This document shows, in pieces, positions 49,206 through 59,342 of a DNA stretch of 64,000 bases. A model generated the notes under the pieces. The model made no database searches and was not told where the DNA came from. It worked only from the letters and a program-made list of their open reading frames with translations. The stretch's first letter is position 1. The number at the start of each line of letters is the position of its first letter. This stretch comes from Gleimia sp. 6138-11-ORH1 (GTDB taxonomy: Bacteria > Actinomycetota > Actinomycetes > Actinomycetales > Actinomycetaceae): the NCBI RefSeq assembly GCF_024814355.1, contig NZ_JANUXV010000001.1:124001-188000 (forward strand), written 5' to 3'. The position numbers and the translations under genes are program-made.

Positions 49206-49654
49206 GCTTCTTATTCTGTGGGCACTGTGTAGGTAGTTGTAGTTAATGGTTGGCAGGTCGCAAAAACTGTGATCAGGGGAGTTTTTTATCCGGGCTGACG
49301 TTATCCGCTAAAAAGTATGGGTAAGCGCTAAGTTGTTCTTTTTTGTGGCTTAAAAGTATTTTCGGTTCTTTTAAAGTTGTCCTTGATGTTACTAATGTTC
49401 GAAGTACATTTTGGATTTAGATTAAACTTTGAGGGGGCTAGCTTAAAGATTTAAGTGAAATGATTTTATGCCTCTTTTTCCTGGATTGAGATGGTGTAAA
49501 AATGTTCGATGAGTACAACTTGATATAACTTAGTGCAAGTTAAACTTAATGCGTTAATTGGGAGTGTAACGGGGCACTGTCGTTGTCTTCGGACGTGATA
49601 ATGGCATACAATTCCCAAACGCAATCTGCATGGCTAAGGTAGCTGCTTTCTGGA

Positions 49655-50770
49655 TTGAATATTCCGGTATCTAGATCGTTTTTCTCTGAAATTTTGAGGA
49701 TAATCAGGGATGGTAGTACGAACTATGATGATGTCTGCGACAGAGGATCAATCGAAAAGTTAGTTGAGTGGGGAGTGTTGACTGAAGAACCGGCGTGTTT
49801 CACAAATGAACATTTACGAATTCCAAGAACAACTGTAGAACGAATGTCCGTAGAGCTAACTGCCAACTGCAATCTCAGATACCTTCACTGCTACGGAAAT
49901 TTCTTACCTACAAGAACACAGGAACTTGATTTTGCTCGGCTACAAGAAACAATTTACAGTGCGAGGGAACTTGAAATTTGTCAAATAGATCTTACAGGCG
50001 GGGAGCCATTAATTTATTCGCACATTAATGAGATAATTGAATTAATTAGGAACGAAAAATTCATATATAGCATATTCACTAATCTTACGCATTTGCCTGA
50101 GAGTACATTTGATGTGCTTAGGTCGTATAAGCCTTCCGCTATTATTACTAGTCTAGAGTCCAGAGATTCAAGTATTCATGACAATTTCAGGAAAGGTCAT
50201 CGAGCTTACGACAAGACAGTATCTAGCATCAAAAGATTGATTAAAGCGGGAATCAACGTGAAGGTTAACCTAGTCATCGGAGCTCATAACGTTCTCACAT
50301 TCTCGGAAACCGTTTCATGGCTGTCGGATTTAGGCGTGCGGGAGATAGTGGTCGATACGTTACGAGTTGAAGGACGTGCGACGAAGAATCTTATGGCGCC
50401 GGATAAAATGATTCGAGAAATATTTAGGAGGCTTCCGAAACAGAAATCATGGCTAACTAGTCAGACCTACCCATGCGGAATTGCTTCTGAGATGGTTTAC
50501 ATCAGTTCAGCAGGGAAAATATTACTTTGTCCAAGTCTCAATCGTCCGCAATTTGAATTAGGGGATATCGCTCAGGGAGATTTTAATCTTGCTGATGCTG
50601 TTATGGACTTACCAATTCGCTTTTCAAGGTTTCATAAGAGCACTTGTCGCCCCCATTGTGCAATGTTTGACCGGTGCACGGGTGGTTGCCCCGCAAATTC
50701 ATTTTTACAAGGACGCGATCCCTCGGGTCCGGATCTAGATGTATGTTCAAGGTACTTTGATCATGTATGA
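49655..50770 (+). CDS. Radical-SAM/SPASM peptide maturase with a lost cluster Cys
   Basis: This 371-residue protein (TTG start) has a short N-terminal RRE-like helical region, a radical-SAM barrel (TGGEPL, IFTNLT) and a C-terminal SPASM domain rich in Cys (CRPHCAMFDRCTGGCPAN). The SAM-cluster motif should be CxxxCxxC but reads CNLRYLHC, so the middle Cys is Tyr (TAC for TGC). Without it the 4Fe-4S cluster should not form. The enzyme class installs thioether or C-C crosslinks in RiPP precursors. Frame and SPASM are otherwise intact. Confidence 0.8.
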   Translation: MNIPVSRSFFSEILRIIRDGSTNYDDVCDRGSIEKLVEWGVLTEEPACFTNEHLRIPRTTVERMSVELTANCNLRYLHCYGNFLPTRTQELDFARLQETIYSARELEICQIDLTGGEPLIYSHINEIIELIRNEKFIYSIFTNLTHLPESTFDVLRSYKPSAIITSLESRDSSIHDNFRKGHRAYDKTVSSIKRLIKAGINVKVNLVIGAHNVLTFSETVSWLSDLGVREIVVDTLRVEGRATKNLMAPDKMIREIFRRLPKQKSWLTSQTYPCGIASEMVYISSAGKILLCPSLNRPQFELGDIAQGDFNLADAVMDLPIRFSRFHKSTCRPHCAMFDRCTGGCPANSFLQGRDPSGPDLDVCSRYFDHV

Positions 50771-51921
50771 AGAACGTTTATTAGCACTTAATGAAAGAAT
50801 TAGGGCGACTTCAGTTTCGCATCCAATTTTATCTCAAAGGGTGCAACCCTATCTTGATGCGCTTCATGTTGGAAAGCAGAGACTTGAAACCCAATTATGC
50901 ATAGGTGGAACTTGACAAAATCATGTAACCTAACTTGCACATATTGTGCAGTGGGCGCTCGATTTGGTTCTACCATGCCGAATCAGAATGCTGTTAATAA
51001 ACAGGTTCTGAAAAGGGATCTTGATCTCAACCCTATGTATGTGAGCCTCTTGGGCGGGGAGCCTACACTTACAGTTGAGCTTCCAGAGATTGTAGACACT
51101 TTATCTGAGGCAGGAATCTCTGTCGATATTACGACCAACAGGGCGAGAGTTAGTGATAGGCCAATTAAGTCACTAAGTAATGTGCGCCAATCTGACCTAA
51201 GCATAATGATTAGTTTAGATTTTTTGATAAGGACGTCAACGAATCTCGACGGTGAAAAGGTTCATTTTCAACTGCAACGCGAGCTGCGAAAAGATTAGCG
51301 GAGGCGGAAATACCTTTTAGCATTGGTATGACGATTTCTAAATCAAATCTTCATCATGTACTTGCAACATACATGTTTGCTGAAGAAATTGGCGCCAGCT
51401 TGTTTTGTTCTTGGTTTGTTATGCCGTCTGGAAGTGCAAGCAAGTGTGAGGCGACATTGCCTGATTCAATTTATATAGAGCAGGTACATAAGATTCTTGA
51501 CCTTGCTGAGGAGAATTTTCTACCAGTTGGACGTATGGATTTAAGTTATGCGACTGTAAGAATTTTGAGTTCAAATCCGCAACTAGGAAAAATTGAAGGG
51601 TCTTCTGCCTTAGCAGAGGTAGCTTCAAAAGTCTCTTGTGAAGGGTGCCGCTATCGCACCTTGATTGATGAAAACGGCGATGTATTTCCATGCAACTTTC
51701 TCCAGTATGATGCATTTCGGATGGGCAATCTACTCTCAGATAATTGGGTAGACATATGGTACTCACGCCCGGCGCGGTTTAAAGCTTCGCTAACTCGAAG
51801 TAACAAGCCCAAGTATAAAGACTGCGAGGCTCAATTCTGCGACACAGGATGCTTTGGTGTTTCGTTTGCAAATTATCTTGAAACGGGTAAGTTGTTGCCG
51901 ATGTGTGAGGTTTTGCAATGA
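50763..51921 (+). pseudogene. Second radical-SAM/SPASM maturase, frameshifted
   Basis: ATG 50763 overlaps the previous stop. The first frame ends at about 50914. The second begins within MHRWNLTKSCNLTCTYC, with an intact CxxxCxxC, then LLGGEPTLTVEL, and ends at 51298. The third resumes at ATRAAKRLAEAEIPFSIG and includes the SPASM part (VSCEGCRYRTLIDENGDVFP, CEAQFCDTGC). At least two frameshifts break a gene of about 385 residues. Its loss removes the second maturation enzyme. Confidence 0.82.
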
Positions 51922-52375
51922 TATCCTTCATCAAAAATGATAGACCGAAGATGGATATAACTTGGGATATTAGACGAGCTCCTCTTTGCGATCTCGTTTC
52001 ACTTATTAACCAGTCTTTTCGAATAGGTTTTATAAGATGTGCCGTCCACCTCAAGCCTGTTCCGTCCGTAGCAGAGGTAGAGAATCTTCTGAATGTAAAG
52101 TATTGGCATAATAAGAAGCCATCTGTGATTATCAAAAGTCAAGACGCATCCCCATGATTCCACGCAATAGAGGCGCATGAGAAAATATTATTTCTCACTG
52201 ACATGCCTCCGGCCTTAGACATGAACTGTCAACTCGGAATTTTCTGAGTGAGCAATCTAGGTATAGGACGGCAAACAATGCACTCGAGGCCCAAATATCG
52301 AAAGCAGATGTTTCAGTAAATTTGTTTACTTTGCTCGACGAGTTTTCAGACGAATTTCAGAAAGGAGGTGAATGA
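51918..52375 (+). pseudogene. Unknown gene between maturase and precursor, broken
   Basis: ATG 51918 overlaps the maturase stop and opens 79 residues (MISFIKNDRPKMDITWDIRR) up to a TGA at 52155. Another frame, 52202-52375, reads ELSTRNFLSEQSRYRTANNA and ends FTLLDEFSDEFQKGGE, with its stop overlapping the next start. Together they suggest one protein of about 150 residues with a stop and a frameshift. No family is recognised. Confidence 0.45.
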
Positions 52376-52569
52376 TGTTCACTCTACCAACGCGAGAATC
52401 GGACACGGTTCTAGATGATCTTATTGCGGAGACAATTGGGCTTCTCGATGCTGTTGCAGATGCCGAAGAGAACCCATTTGAAATTGAGAAGATCGATCTT
52501 GATCAATCGAAGCTGAAGGTCTTTAAAGGTACTTGTCACTGCAGCTTGAGTAGTCCAGGAACTACATAA
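52375..52569 (+). CDS. Candidate RiPP precursor peptide
   Basis: A perfect AAAGGAGGTG ribosome site at 52361 serves ATG 52375 (ATG 52372 is also possible). The 64-residue peptide has an acidic helical leader (DDLIAETIGLLDAVADAEEN, IEKIDLDQSK) and a short C-terminal core-like segment, GTCHCSLSSPGTT, with two Cys and several Ser/Thr. This shape, directly after two radical-SAM/SPASM genes and before an ABC exporter, is typical of a radical-SAM RiPP precursor. The family is not recognised. Confidence 0.6.
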   Translation: MFTLPTRESDTVLDDLIAETIGLLDAVADAEENPFEIEKIDLDQSKLKVFKGTCHCSLSSPGTT

Positions 52570-52644
52570 TCCTTATGTTTGATTGGAAGTGTTGGTGCCC
52601 CAAGCAAACATATAATTAGTCATATGCATATGAATGGAGTGGCT

Positions 52645-53574
52645 GTGAAGCCGATTATTAGGATAAAAAATCTTAGGAAAGAATTCGGGACTAGGGTTGC
52701 GCTTAAGATTGAAGATCTTACGATCATGCCTCATGAAACTGTTGCAATTATTGGTCCGAACGGCGCTGGGAAAACTACCTTTTTACGAATTGTCAGCAGT
52801 CTTTGGGTGCCGACGTTGGCAGAAACGCTTTGTGTAGCAGGAATAGATTTGTTGGAGAGCCACAGTAAGAAAGAGATGAAGCGATGGCGCTCTAAAATCG
52901 GTTTTGCTAGCAATAGTAATCAGCTCTTTGGAATGTTGACAGTACAAGAAAACCTGGAGTATGTTGCTCGGCTGTATTCTATTCCGAGGAAGCTCAGGAG
53001 TGACAGGATAAATGAGGTGCTTTCGCTTTGCGGAATTACCAATCGTGCCGATGATCAGGTTTGGAAGTTATCCACTGGTCTGAAGCAACGAGTGAACATC
53101 GCACGAGCGCTTATTACCCGTCCGCAAATTCTTTTTTTGGATGAGCCGACGACGGGGTTGGACCCTTTGGCTGCTGCAGACCTTTATGATGTGGTTCGGG
53201 GTCTTTCATATAACGGTACTAGCGTTATTATATGCACGCATTTGATGAGCGAAGTCGATGATTTATGTGATCGTGCCTTGTTTATGTCGCACGGTGAGTT
53301 AGTTGCCAATGGTTCTCCTGGCGAGCTTCGGAAAATGGCAGGTGACACGGTATATTCGCTCACTATATCGAGTGAAGAAATAGAGCGCGTGCGCTTAAGA
53401 GCGAAACAGATTCCAGGATGTCGATTGATCATACGGCAATCAAATCCAGTCACTGCGGATGTTTTGATTTACGGGGTTAAGGATCCAAGTGATATCGCAG
53501 ACTTTGGAAATGCTTATTCGGCACGTAAACCGCTCCTTAGTGATACGTTCTTTCTTCTTGGTGGCAACGGATGA
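52645..53574 (+). CDS. ABC transporter ATPase (peptide export/immunity)
   Basis: GTG 52645 follows GGAG by 5 nt and starts MKPIIRIKNLRKEFG; ATG 52624 or 52630 is possible. The roughly 309-residue ATPase has Walker A GPNGAGKTT, signature LSTGLKQRVNIARAL, Walker B ILFLDEPTTGLDP and His in ICTHLMSE. It belongs to the ABC-2 exporter class used for bacteriocin export or immunity. It overlaps the first permease by 4 bp. Confidence 0.88.
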   Translation: MKPIIRIKNLRKEFGTRVALKIEDLTIMPHETVAIIGPNGAGKTTFLRIVSSLWVPTLAETLCVAGIDLLESHSKKEMKRWRSKIGFASNSNQLFGMLTVQENLEYVARLYSIPRKLRSDRINEVLSLCGITNRADDQVWKLSTGLKQRVNIARALITRPQILFLDEPTTGLDPLAAADLYDVVRGLSYNGTSVIICTHLMSEVDDLCDRALFMSHGELVANGSPGELRKMAGDTVYSLTISSEEIERVRLRAKQIPGCRLIIRQSNPVTADVLIYGVKDPSDIADFGNAYSARKPLLSDTFFLLGGNG

Positions 53575-54314
53575 TGAATGTACTAACTCATGCGAAATAT
53601 AGTGCTGTTATAAATTCTAGATTGCCTAATATCTGGACTAAGCTCTTAGTGATAACGCCAATTATGGAAGTGTTGCCTTTGCTTCTCCTTGGGGCTACCT
53701 ACCTAAATGCGGAGAGTCAGCGTCCGTATATTTACACAAATATGATCTGGTCTTTCTTTGCTGCGGTAGTCATTCAATGTCTTGTCTCGATCCAAGGTAT
53801 TTCATCTGGTGGGCGATTGGATACGTTCCTTCAGTCAGAAGGAAATCTTATTTCGTGGTTACTCGGTTATGCTTTGGGTGTCTGTGGATTTTACCTAGTG
53901 TCTTCGCTGATTTCTACAGCCATATTGGGGATGTTCTTAGGTTTCCCAATAGTGGTAGGCAGGATGCTATTATTTGCTGTACTTTCTGTTCCGGTTACTC
54001 TTGGAATAGTTTGTTTTGTTTACGGTTTTGAGATTAGGTTTAATCGAACGTTTCATTTTATAAATCTCATACTTGATATTTTGCAGATTTTATCTTGTGT
54101 TCTTTGGCCGCTGGTAGCACTGAACGGACTTATTAAGATGGGATCATTGTTGTCACCATTTACGTACCTCAATGAATTTGTTCGTACGAATAGCTTTGAA
54201 GCTCTAGCGGTGTGTTTATTCGTCAGTGCATTGTTCGTGATGATTGGAATGGCTTGGGTAACGAGATCGACGACGAGATACCGGGAACGAGGAAAGATTG
54301 GAGGTGAACGATGA
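53571..54314 (+). CDS. ABC-2-type permease 1
   Basis: This 247-residue membrane protein has six predicted helices. It overlaps the ATPase gene and the next permease by 4 bp each, so the three form one translational unit. Sequence is AT-rich and diverged; the ABC-2 call rests on topology and context. Confidence 0.78.
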   Translation: MMNVLTHAKYSAVINSRLPNIWTKLLVITPIMEVLPLLLLGATYLNAESQRPYIYTNMIWSFFAAVVIQCLVSIQGISSGGRLDTFLQSEGNLISWLLGYALGVCGFYLVSSLISTAILGMFLGFPIVVGRMLLFAVLSVPVTLGIVCFVYGFEIRFNRTFHFINLILDILQILSCVLWPLVALNGLIKMGSLLSPFTYLNEFVRTNSFEALAVCLFVSALFVMIGMAWVTRSTTRYRERGKIGGER

Positions 54315-55066
54315 ATACTGCGGTAGCATTTAAGTATCTGAAGACGCTTCGGAGAAATCCAATTGATACGTTCTCTATGGCGGTACGCCCGTTATTTTCC
54401 GTTACGCTTTTCGCTATATTCGCGTCGACGTATATTGAAGGTGATACCGGTGTTACTTTCATGGTGTTATCGGTTGCTCTGGTAAATATTATTATCAACT
54501 CTGTGCAAGGTTCTTGCTATGAAGCGCGTGATGATACTAGTGATTCAAGATCCGATATCATCATTCTTGCTCCGGGTGGATTTCATGGTTTTTCTGCTGC
54601 ACAAGCAATTGTCCAGACTGCGTTTGCATCGGTTCAAAGTCTTGTCGTTTTGCTTGTTTCGGCACCGCTCTTAGAAATTCACTACAGTGGTTTTGCATTG
54701 AAGATCGTACTTACTGGGGTAGTGCTCCTCATTGTTACTAGCTATCTTTTGTCGTTGTTTCTAGTGAAAATTTCGATTTTGTATGATAATTTTCTAGCGG
54801 TTTCCTTCACGATTGTCGTGCTGGTTACGCTTGGCGGTGCGTTTTACCCGGTGGATGCTCTTCCTGACTGGGTGCGCACAATAGCTCTGCTAAATCCACT
54901 GACATATCTCATTGATTTGTGCAGAACACCGTTCATCGGTGGGCAGCCTTTAGTGAATTATTCTACGAGTGTGCTTGTCTGTGTAGGTTTCATTCTTCTG
55001 CTGGTTGCTGTGAATTTTGTGGTGAGGAGCCGCAGGTTCGATTTATCTAATAGGAGTCGTTTTTAG
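54311..55066 (+). CDS. ABC-2-type permease 2
   Basis: This 251-residue permease has six helices and the ABC-2 C-terminal pattern TLGGAFYPVDALPDWVRTIA followed by LNPLTYLIDLCR. It pairs with permease 1 and the ATPase as a heterodimeric exporter. Confidence 0.85.
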   Translation: MNTAVAFKYLKTLRRNPIDTFSMAVRPLFSVTLFAIFASTYIEGDTGVTFMVLSVALVNIIINSVQGSCYEARDDTSDSRSDIIILAPGGFHGFSAAQAIVQTAFASVQSLVVLLVSAPLLEIHYSGFALKIVLTGVVLLIVTSYLLSLFLVKISILYDNFLAVSFTIVVLVTLGGAFYPVDALPDWVRTIALLNPLTYLIDLCRTPFIGGQPLVNYSTSVLVCVGFILLLVAVNFVVRSRRFDLSNRSRF

Positions 55067-55134
55067 ATTTCGAAGCAACGTTTCTATTGTTCGATTACCG
55101 GCTTACGGAATTTTGATCCTTGTATGAGTGAAAT

Positions 55135-55598
55135 ATGTTCTGCAGGGTTAAAGGTTTGTTATTGGGTGCCGTTACCTCTGGTTTGAAAAGACACATAGAG
55201 TATGTATGTACTGTTGATCCAAAGCATCGGGAACGGTTCGTGCGGCGATTCAATTTGGATGAGGACGAGGTATCTTCTTCAACGGGGTTCAGGGTTTCAG
55301 AGCAGATTTGCATGTCATGGAGATACATGGCGAGAAAGACATGAATTGTCCTGCAATATTAGGTGACGAGGTGGCAGGGCATTGTAGAAGACTTCAGAAT
55401 CCTTCGGTACGTGTCTGGCTTCCTGGTGAAGGACATTACGCCTCGACTCCGGAAGACGTTGAGATGATTTTCAGTTCAACTCGAGACTTTCTAACTCGTG
55501 TGATGTTGCAGTTGCCGTATCAGAACGGATTCTGTTGTTGTTCAAGAATTAGTTTGGAGAGCTTCAATCATACGATGCTGTTATCAAGCGGTTCTTGA
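55135..55598 (+). pseudogene. Alpha/beta-hydrolase remnant
   Basis: Two frames together resemble the C-terminal half of an alpha/beta hydrolase. The first (KRHIEYVCTVDPKHRERF) ends at 55344. The second, from about 55308, has VMEIHGEKDMNCP and WLPGEGHYAST, the catalytic Asp and His regions. The nucleophile-bearing N-terminal half is absent. It may once have been a peptidase or tailoring enzyme of the peptide locus. Confidence 0.5.
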
Positions 55599-55829
55599 CA
55601 TACAGCTAGTATGAGGTCAAATCAGTGCAACATGCGGTTCCTATTTCTTAGATGACAGACTGTAATCGTGTGGTTTTATAACAGTAACGAAGTAATAGCT
55701 CCCACCTCGCAGTTCGGTGTACTCCCTTGGGTCTTGTAACCAAAGTTGAGTACAGGCAACATGAGGGGAAATGTCGAACTCTCGATTTCGAGCGTAGGTT
55801 CACACTTCCCCCGCTCTGTCCTCCGTTGA

Positions 55830-56330
55830 TCAGCGCCGCTTCGAGGCCTTCATACTCGATGGGCAGGCGCTGTAGTGGAAGTATGAGGCGGTGACGATAT
55901 CTTCGCGTTCGAGGAAGATCTTGTCCACGAAATACTCGAAGATCTGGTAGCAGGTGTGTCAATGGTTGCTTCTGCAATGCACCTGTAGAACACACCAATC
56001 GAAATCTCGTCCTCGAACAAGGTTTCCTTTATGTGTGTGGTTTGGATGGTAGTGTCAATGTCTCGCTTGTGTTTCTCTAGCGTGCGCATAGTCTCGTCGG
56101 ATGTTGGGTGACAGCTGGAATGAGTAGTACACGGAGAATACGTCTGTCATCCTCTCCGTGAGCACAGAGCCGGGGCAGGGGAATGCCTTTTCGATGTGGT
56201 GAATCCGGCCGGTAGCTCTGATGGAATGCTTAGCAAACATTAGCTGAGTACACTCTCATGAGAGGCTATCGTTTTTCCACACGGTGACTTATTCGGGCTT
56301 GGTATTCGGCAACTTCATAGCGGCACCTGA
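55830..56330 (-). pseudogene. Second large serine recombinase relic
   Basis: Fragments match the ssrA-adjacent recombinase: VTVWKNDSLS, then LTERMTDVFSVYYSFQLS, and after an internal deletion TTIQTTHIKETLFEDEISIG. In-frame stops occur within the first part. The missing middle (recombinase domain and zinc ribbon) shows it is a dead remnant, probably the integrase of the second element. Confidence 0.75.
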
Positions 56331-57409
56331 TATCCAGAGCGCTCAGTGTTCTCGTCAGTCTGTGCTGACAGTCTACACAGGGCAGTGAGTGTCGCATCTC
56401 CACTGACCAGTGACATCTCGGTTAGTCAGGTTGTGTCAGCTCTTGAGATGGTTTCAACGAGGTCGTTCCTAGATCTAAAAAACAGTGCAGTCGACCCGAG
56501 GGTACGTCTCGTGCTGGACGTGCAGGCATGGGTCGTTACATGACCACGAGACGCGGTTATGTATAGGTGCGCCGAACCTATACTCACTCGGTTCGCCCCC
56601 TTGTGATGTGGCTACGGTGCAGGGGAATGCCATCAGAGGAGGCATTGTCTGTTTCTCAAGTAGCTTGCCATTTTGCGACTTCCCTGTGCTCCCAAGAGAT
56701 CGCTGGCGGGGGATGAAGGAAAGGAGTGTAAGAGGAAAAGACTCAGTTGTTAGTTACGCTCTCTCTTTCGGTCGGTATAATAGATAGCTCTGCGATCGTG
56801 ATCGCGCTCCGCTTCGCCCCCTTCCTCACGCACTTGTTGTTGCGTGCCTCGGGGGTCTTAATACGCCTGCTCTATTTCGTTCCACAGGCTTACCCGGAGC
56901 AGCCCCAGGTCTTGTTACTACGCAGTACCCGTGAATCGATCCAGACTATCGTCTGTGCCATCGGCATCTTCGGTTTGGGTTAAACCAGAATCGCCTTTAC
57001 CACATTCTTATTTTTGGGAGGTATAGTGAAAAATTTGAACGCATTAGAATAAAAATCCGGAGGTTTTATCATCGGAATTATTGTCTAGGATAATTCGAAT
57101 TAACTGCATTTAACTAGCGGCGATGGAGGAGCGTCCATTCATTGCCAATTTGCGCTACAAAAAGTAATTTGACAACTTGGAGTTAATCAAGCAAAGTGGG
57201 TGCCTTCGATGCCGGTTGAGCTTTGGAATTTAATTATCCCTGGTGCTGGAGCATTTTCGGTGAGTTGTCATGAATTTGAATCAATCTTATGGAAAAATTG
57301 TGTTTTAATGTAACTTATTTAATTTCAGGCGATTACACGTGGTTACTAGTGTTAAAGAATAGGTGAAGATGTAAGGTGTTCATCTTCGCAGATTTGGAGA
57401 GGGACACAG
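56331..57409. other. 1.1-kb region without a supported gene
   Basis: Short open frames (for example 56747-56983) lack family signal. The right end is AT-rich and holds a 12-bp palindrome taattcgaatta at 57091-57102 and candidate promoter elements for the downstream operon, none decisive. Confidence 0.5.
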
Positions 57410-58180
57410 ATGAATGCTGCAACCAATGACCAAGGGAATCTGTCTCTCATAAAGATTGTCTATTTTGATGAGGAGTCGGCTTCGGACTTGCTGGATATCG
57501 TAGCGGGAGGTAAAGAGGCATCTTTGAGAGAGTCGTCCAAGGAACGGGTAAATGAGGTAGCGGCTGATGCAGATGCAAGGGCTGCCACAAAGTTCAACTG
57601 GCTACCATTTTTTGGAGGCTCGGTAGAGGCTGGCGCTGCTGCAAGTGTATCGGCGGTCGGGCGTAGCATCCTAAATAAAACCCTATCGAACACTATTCTT
57701 ACCGACTACCTTAGAAAGTGTTGTGATCTGAATGGTATTGAGAAGTTAACAGGGCTGACGGTAACTGCGCCCCTTGACTCGGCAGCATTCATGAAGATGT
57801 TTACGCCGTACCTCGCGATCCTCAAAATCAATGAGTTACCCCTCAATCTGGCTGAGTTAGATAGTGCGTTAATGTCGGCGAAAGGGTACTACGAACTTAT
57901 CGGGCAGGATAAAAACGGCAAAAAACGAATCCTAAGATTTAATATTCAAGCTTTTAGAAACAACTATGGACTTGTTGATCTCGGACGTATGCATCTTGTA
58001 TTCCATGGAATACGCGTAGGTAAGGGTTCAGAGTCTAGCCTTACAATGGAGGCTGAGATGAAACCCAATACCGCTTCAAGAGTCACCGCTTTGGAAGTGG
58101 TCGACGGTATCCCGACGGAAGAAAGCACATTTCTGGACGTATATGACATCGTTTTAGCAGGGGTTGAATATGGAGAGTGA
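57410..58180 (+). CDS. DUF6414-like protein, first gene of defence operon
   Basis: This 256-residue soluble protein has the start IKIVYFDEESASDLLDIVAGG, which I associate with the DUF6414 family. A small Ala/Gly-rich hydrophobic stretch (about 63-85, FFGGSVEAGAAASVSAVG) follows, then a C-terminal beta-rich part. The function is unknown. A GGAGAGGGA site precedes ATG 57410. Its stop overlaps the AAA+ gene by 11 bp. A sensor or regulator role in the operon is inference. Confidence 0.68.
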   Translation: MNAATNDQGNLSLIKIVYFDEESASDLLDIVAGGKEASLRESSKERVNEVAADADARAATKFNWLPFFGGSVEAGAAASVSAVGRSILNKTLSNTILTDYLRKCCDLNGIEKLTGLTVTAPLDSAAFMKMFTPYLAILKINELPLNLAELDSALMSAKGYYELIGQDKNGKKRILRFNIQAFRNNYGLVDLGRMHLVFHGIRVGKGSESSLTMEAEMKPNTASRVTALEVVDGIPTEESTFLDVYDIVLAGVEYGE

Positions 58181-59342
58181 TACGAAGGTTAGCATCTACT
58201 TCGGACCTCATTCTTGGTTTGAGAAACAACTTGGGAAAGAAAAACGACATTATCTTCTTGACACAGTCAACGACTATGACGAAGCCAAACGTCGTATCAG
58301 ACACACCATCGAAGGGCAAGAGAGTACTGAGATTATGACGCCAACGCCACGGTCAGACTGCCTTATTGTGATGTCCAGTGACTATGCGAGTCTCCAGGAG
58401 CATGCCATCACTAACTTTATCGGTCTTATTAGGCAAATAAATCCAAAACATCTGATTCTTAACAACCCGCCTAAGATGATTTACGCTCAATTAGTTAGAG
58501 CGCATAACCCGGCGGTTGAGTTCTATACTTACCCAGCCGTTACGCGTGATACCTTAATCAAATTCCGCGACGGTTTTTCGCAGCATCTCGTGGGTCAGCA
58601 GAAGGTTCGAGAACAGATGCTGGCTGCTCTGTACCCACTTACTAAAGAAGGGCGCACGCGACCGATCGTTCTCATGTTCTATGGCCCATCAGGTGTCGGC
58701 AAAACCGAGACCGCTAAGTTCATCAATGGACTTCTTGGTGGAGAATTACTTCGTAAGCAGTTCTCGATGTTTCATAGCGATAAATTCGCATCTTACGTCT
58801 TTGGAGGCACACATTCTGAGAGCTCATTCGCGCGAGATTTGCTTGATCGTTCCTCAGGAGTGATCTTAATTGACGAATTTGATAAGGCCAACCTAGTCTT
58901 TCATAGAGCATTCTATGAGATCTTTGATCAGGGTATCTTCGAAGATAAGAACTATCGAGTTAAGATTGGTCCAACGCTGATTATCTGTACGTCAAACTAT
59001 GGCTCGGAAGACGAGATACGTTTAGCACTTGGAGACGCGTTATACTCGCGTTTCGATGCACTCATCCGATTTGAGCCCCTTTCTCCTGACGAGATCAGGC
59101 AAGTTATAAATCGAATGGTTGACAATCATGTAGACAATCTCTCTGCCGATGAACAGGCAATTCTTGAAAGAGACGAGATTAAGTCAAAGTTTGATGCGCA
59201 CACGGGAAGGTATGGTAATGTCCGAGAGCTTGGAAAACTTGTAGAAGAGGTAATTTCGGTATACTTGGTCCGTGCAATGCTGACCGAGGTAACTACCTGC
59301 AACAACCCTGTGCTCCTGAAAAATGAGGAGAGTGCTAAATGA
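58170..59342 (+). CDS. ClpB-D2-like AAA+ ATPase
   Basis: ATG 58170 gives 390 residues; the TTG at 58164 is less likely. The N-terminal 130 residues match nothing I recognise. The AAA+ core has HLVGQQKVREQML, Walker A YGPSGVGKTE, Walker B ILIDEFDK, sensor 1 ICTSNYG and an Arg finger in ALYSRFDALIRF, the pattern of Clp/HSP100 second domains. It lacks Clp N-domain, D1 and coiled-coil arm, so it is not a normal chaperone. It overlaps the OLD gene by 4 bp. Confidence 0.8.
   Translation: MESDTKVSIYFGPHSWFEKQLGKEKRHYLLDTVNDYDEAKRRIRHTIEGQESTEIMTPTPRSDCLIVMSSDYASLQEHAITNFIGLIRQINPKHLILNNPPKMIYAQLVRAHNPAVEFYTYPAVTRDTLIKFRDGFSQHLVGQQKVREQMLAALYPLTKEGRTRPIVLMFYGPSGVGKTETAKFINGLLGGELLRKQFSMFHSDKFASYVFGGTHSESSFARDLLDRSSGVILIDEFDKANLVFHRAFYEIFDQGIFEDKNYRVKIGPTLIICTSNYGSEDEIRLALGDALYSRFDALIRFEPLSPDEIRQVINRMVDNHVDNLSADEQAILERDEIKSKFDAHTGRYGNVRELGKLVEEVISVYLVRAMLTEVTTCNNPVLLKNEESAK

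Larger units (their letters stand above)
48601..49654. other. 1.05-kb intergenic region, AT-rich toward its right end
   Basis: No convincing gene is seen. It contains the first 31-bp att-like repeat (49085-49115), a hairpin (49159-49205) and AT-rich sequence with several aactt/aagtt motifs before the radical-SAM gene. Confidence 0.55.

Noticed and set aside
55648-55998. Minus-strand frame at the second recombinase relic
   Set aside because: The recombinase similarity lies in another frame; this frame is its shadow.
56747-56983. Hydrophobic 78-residue open frame
   Set aside because: No ribosome site, no family signal and no neighbour overlap; Leu-rich by chance is plausible.
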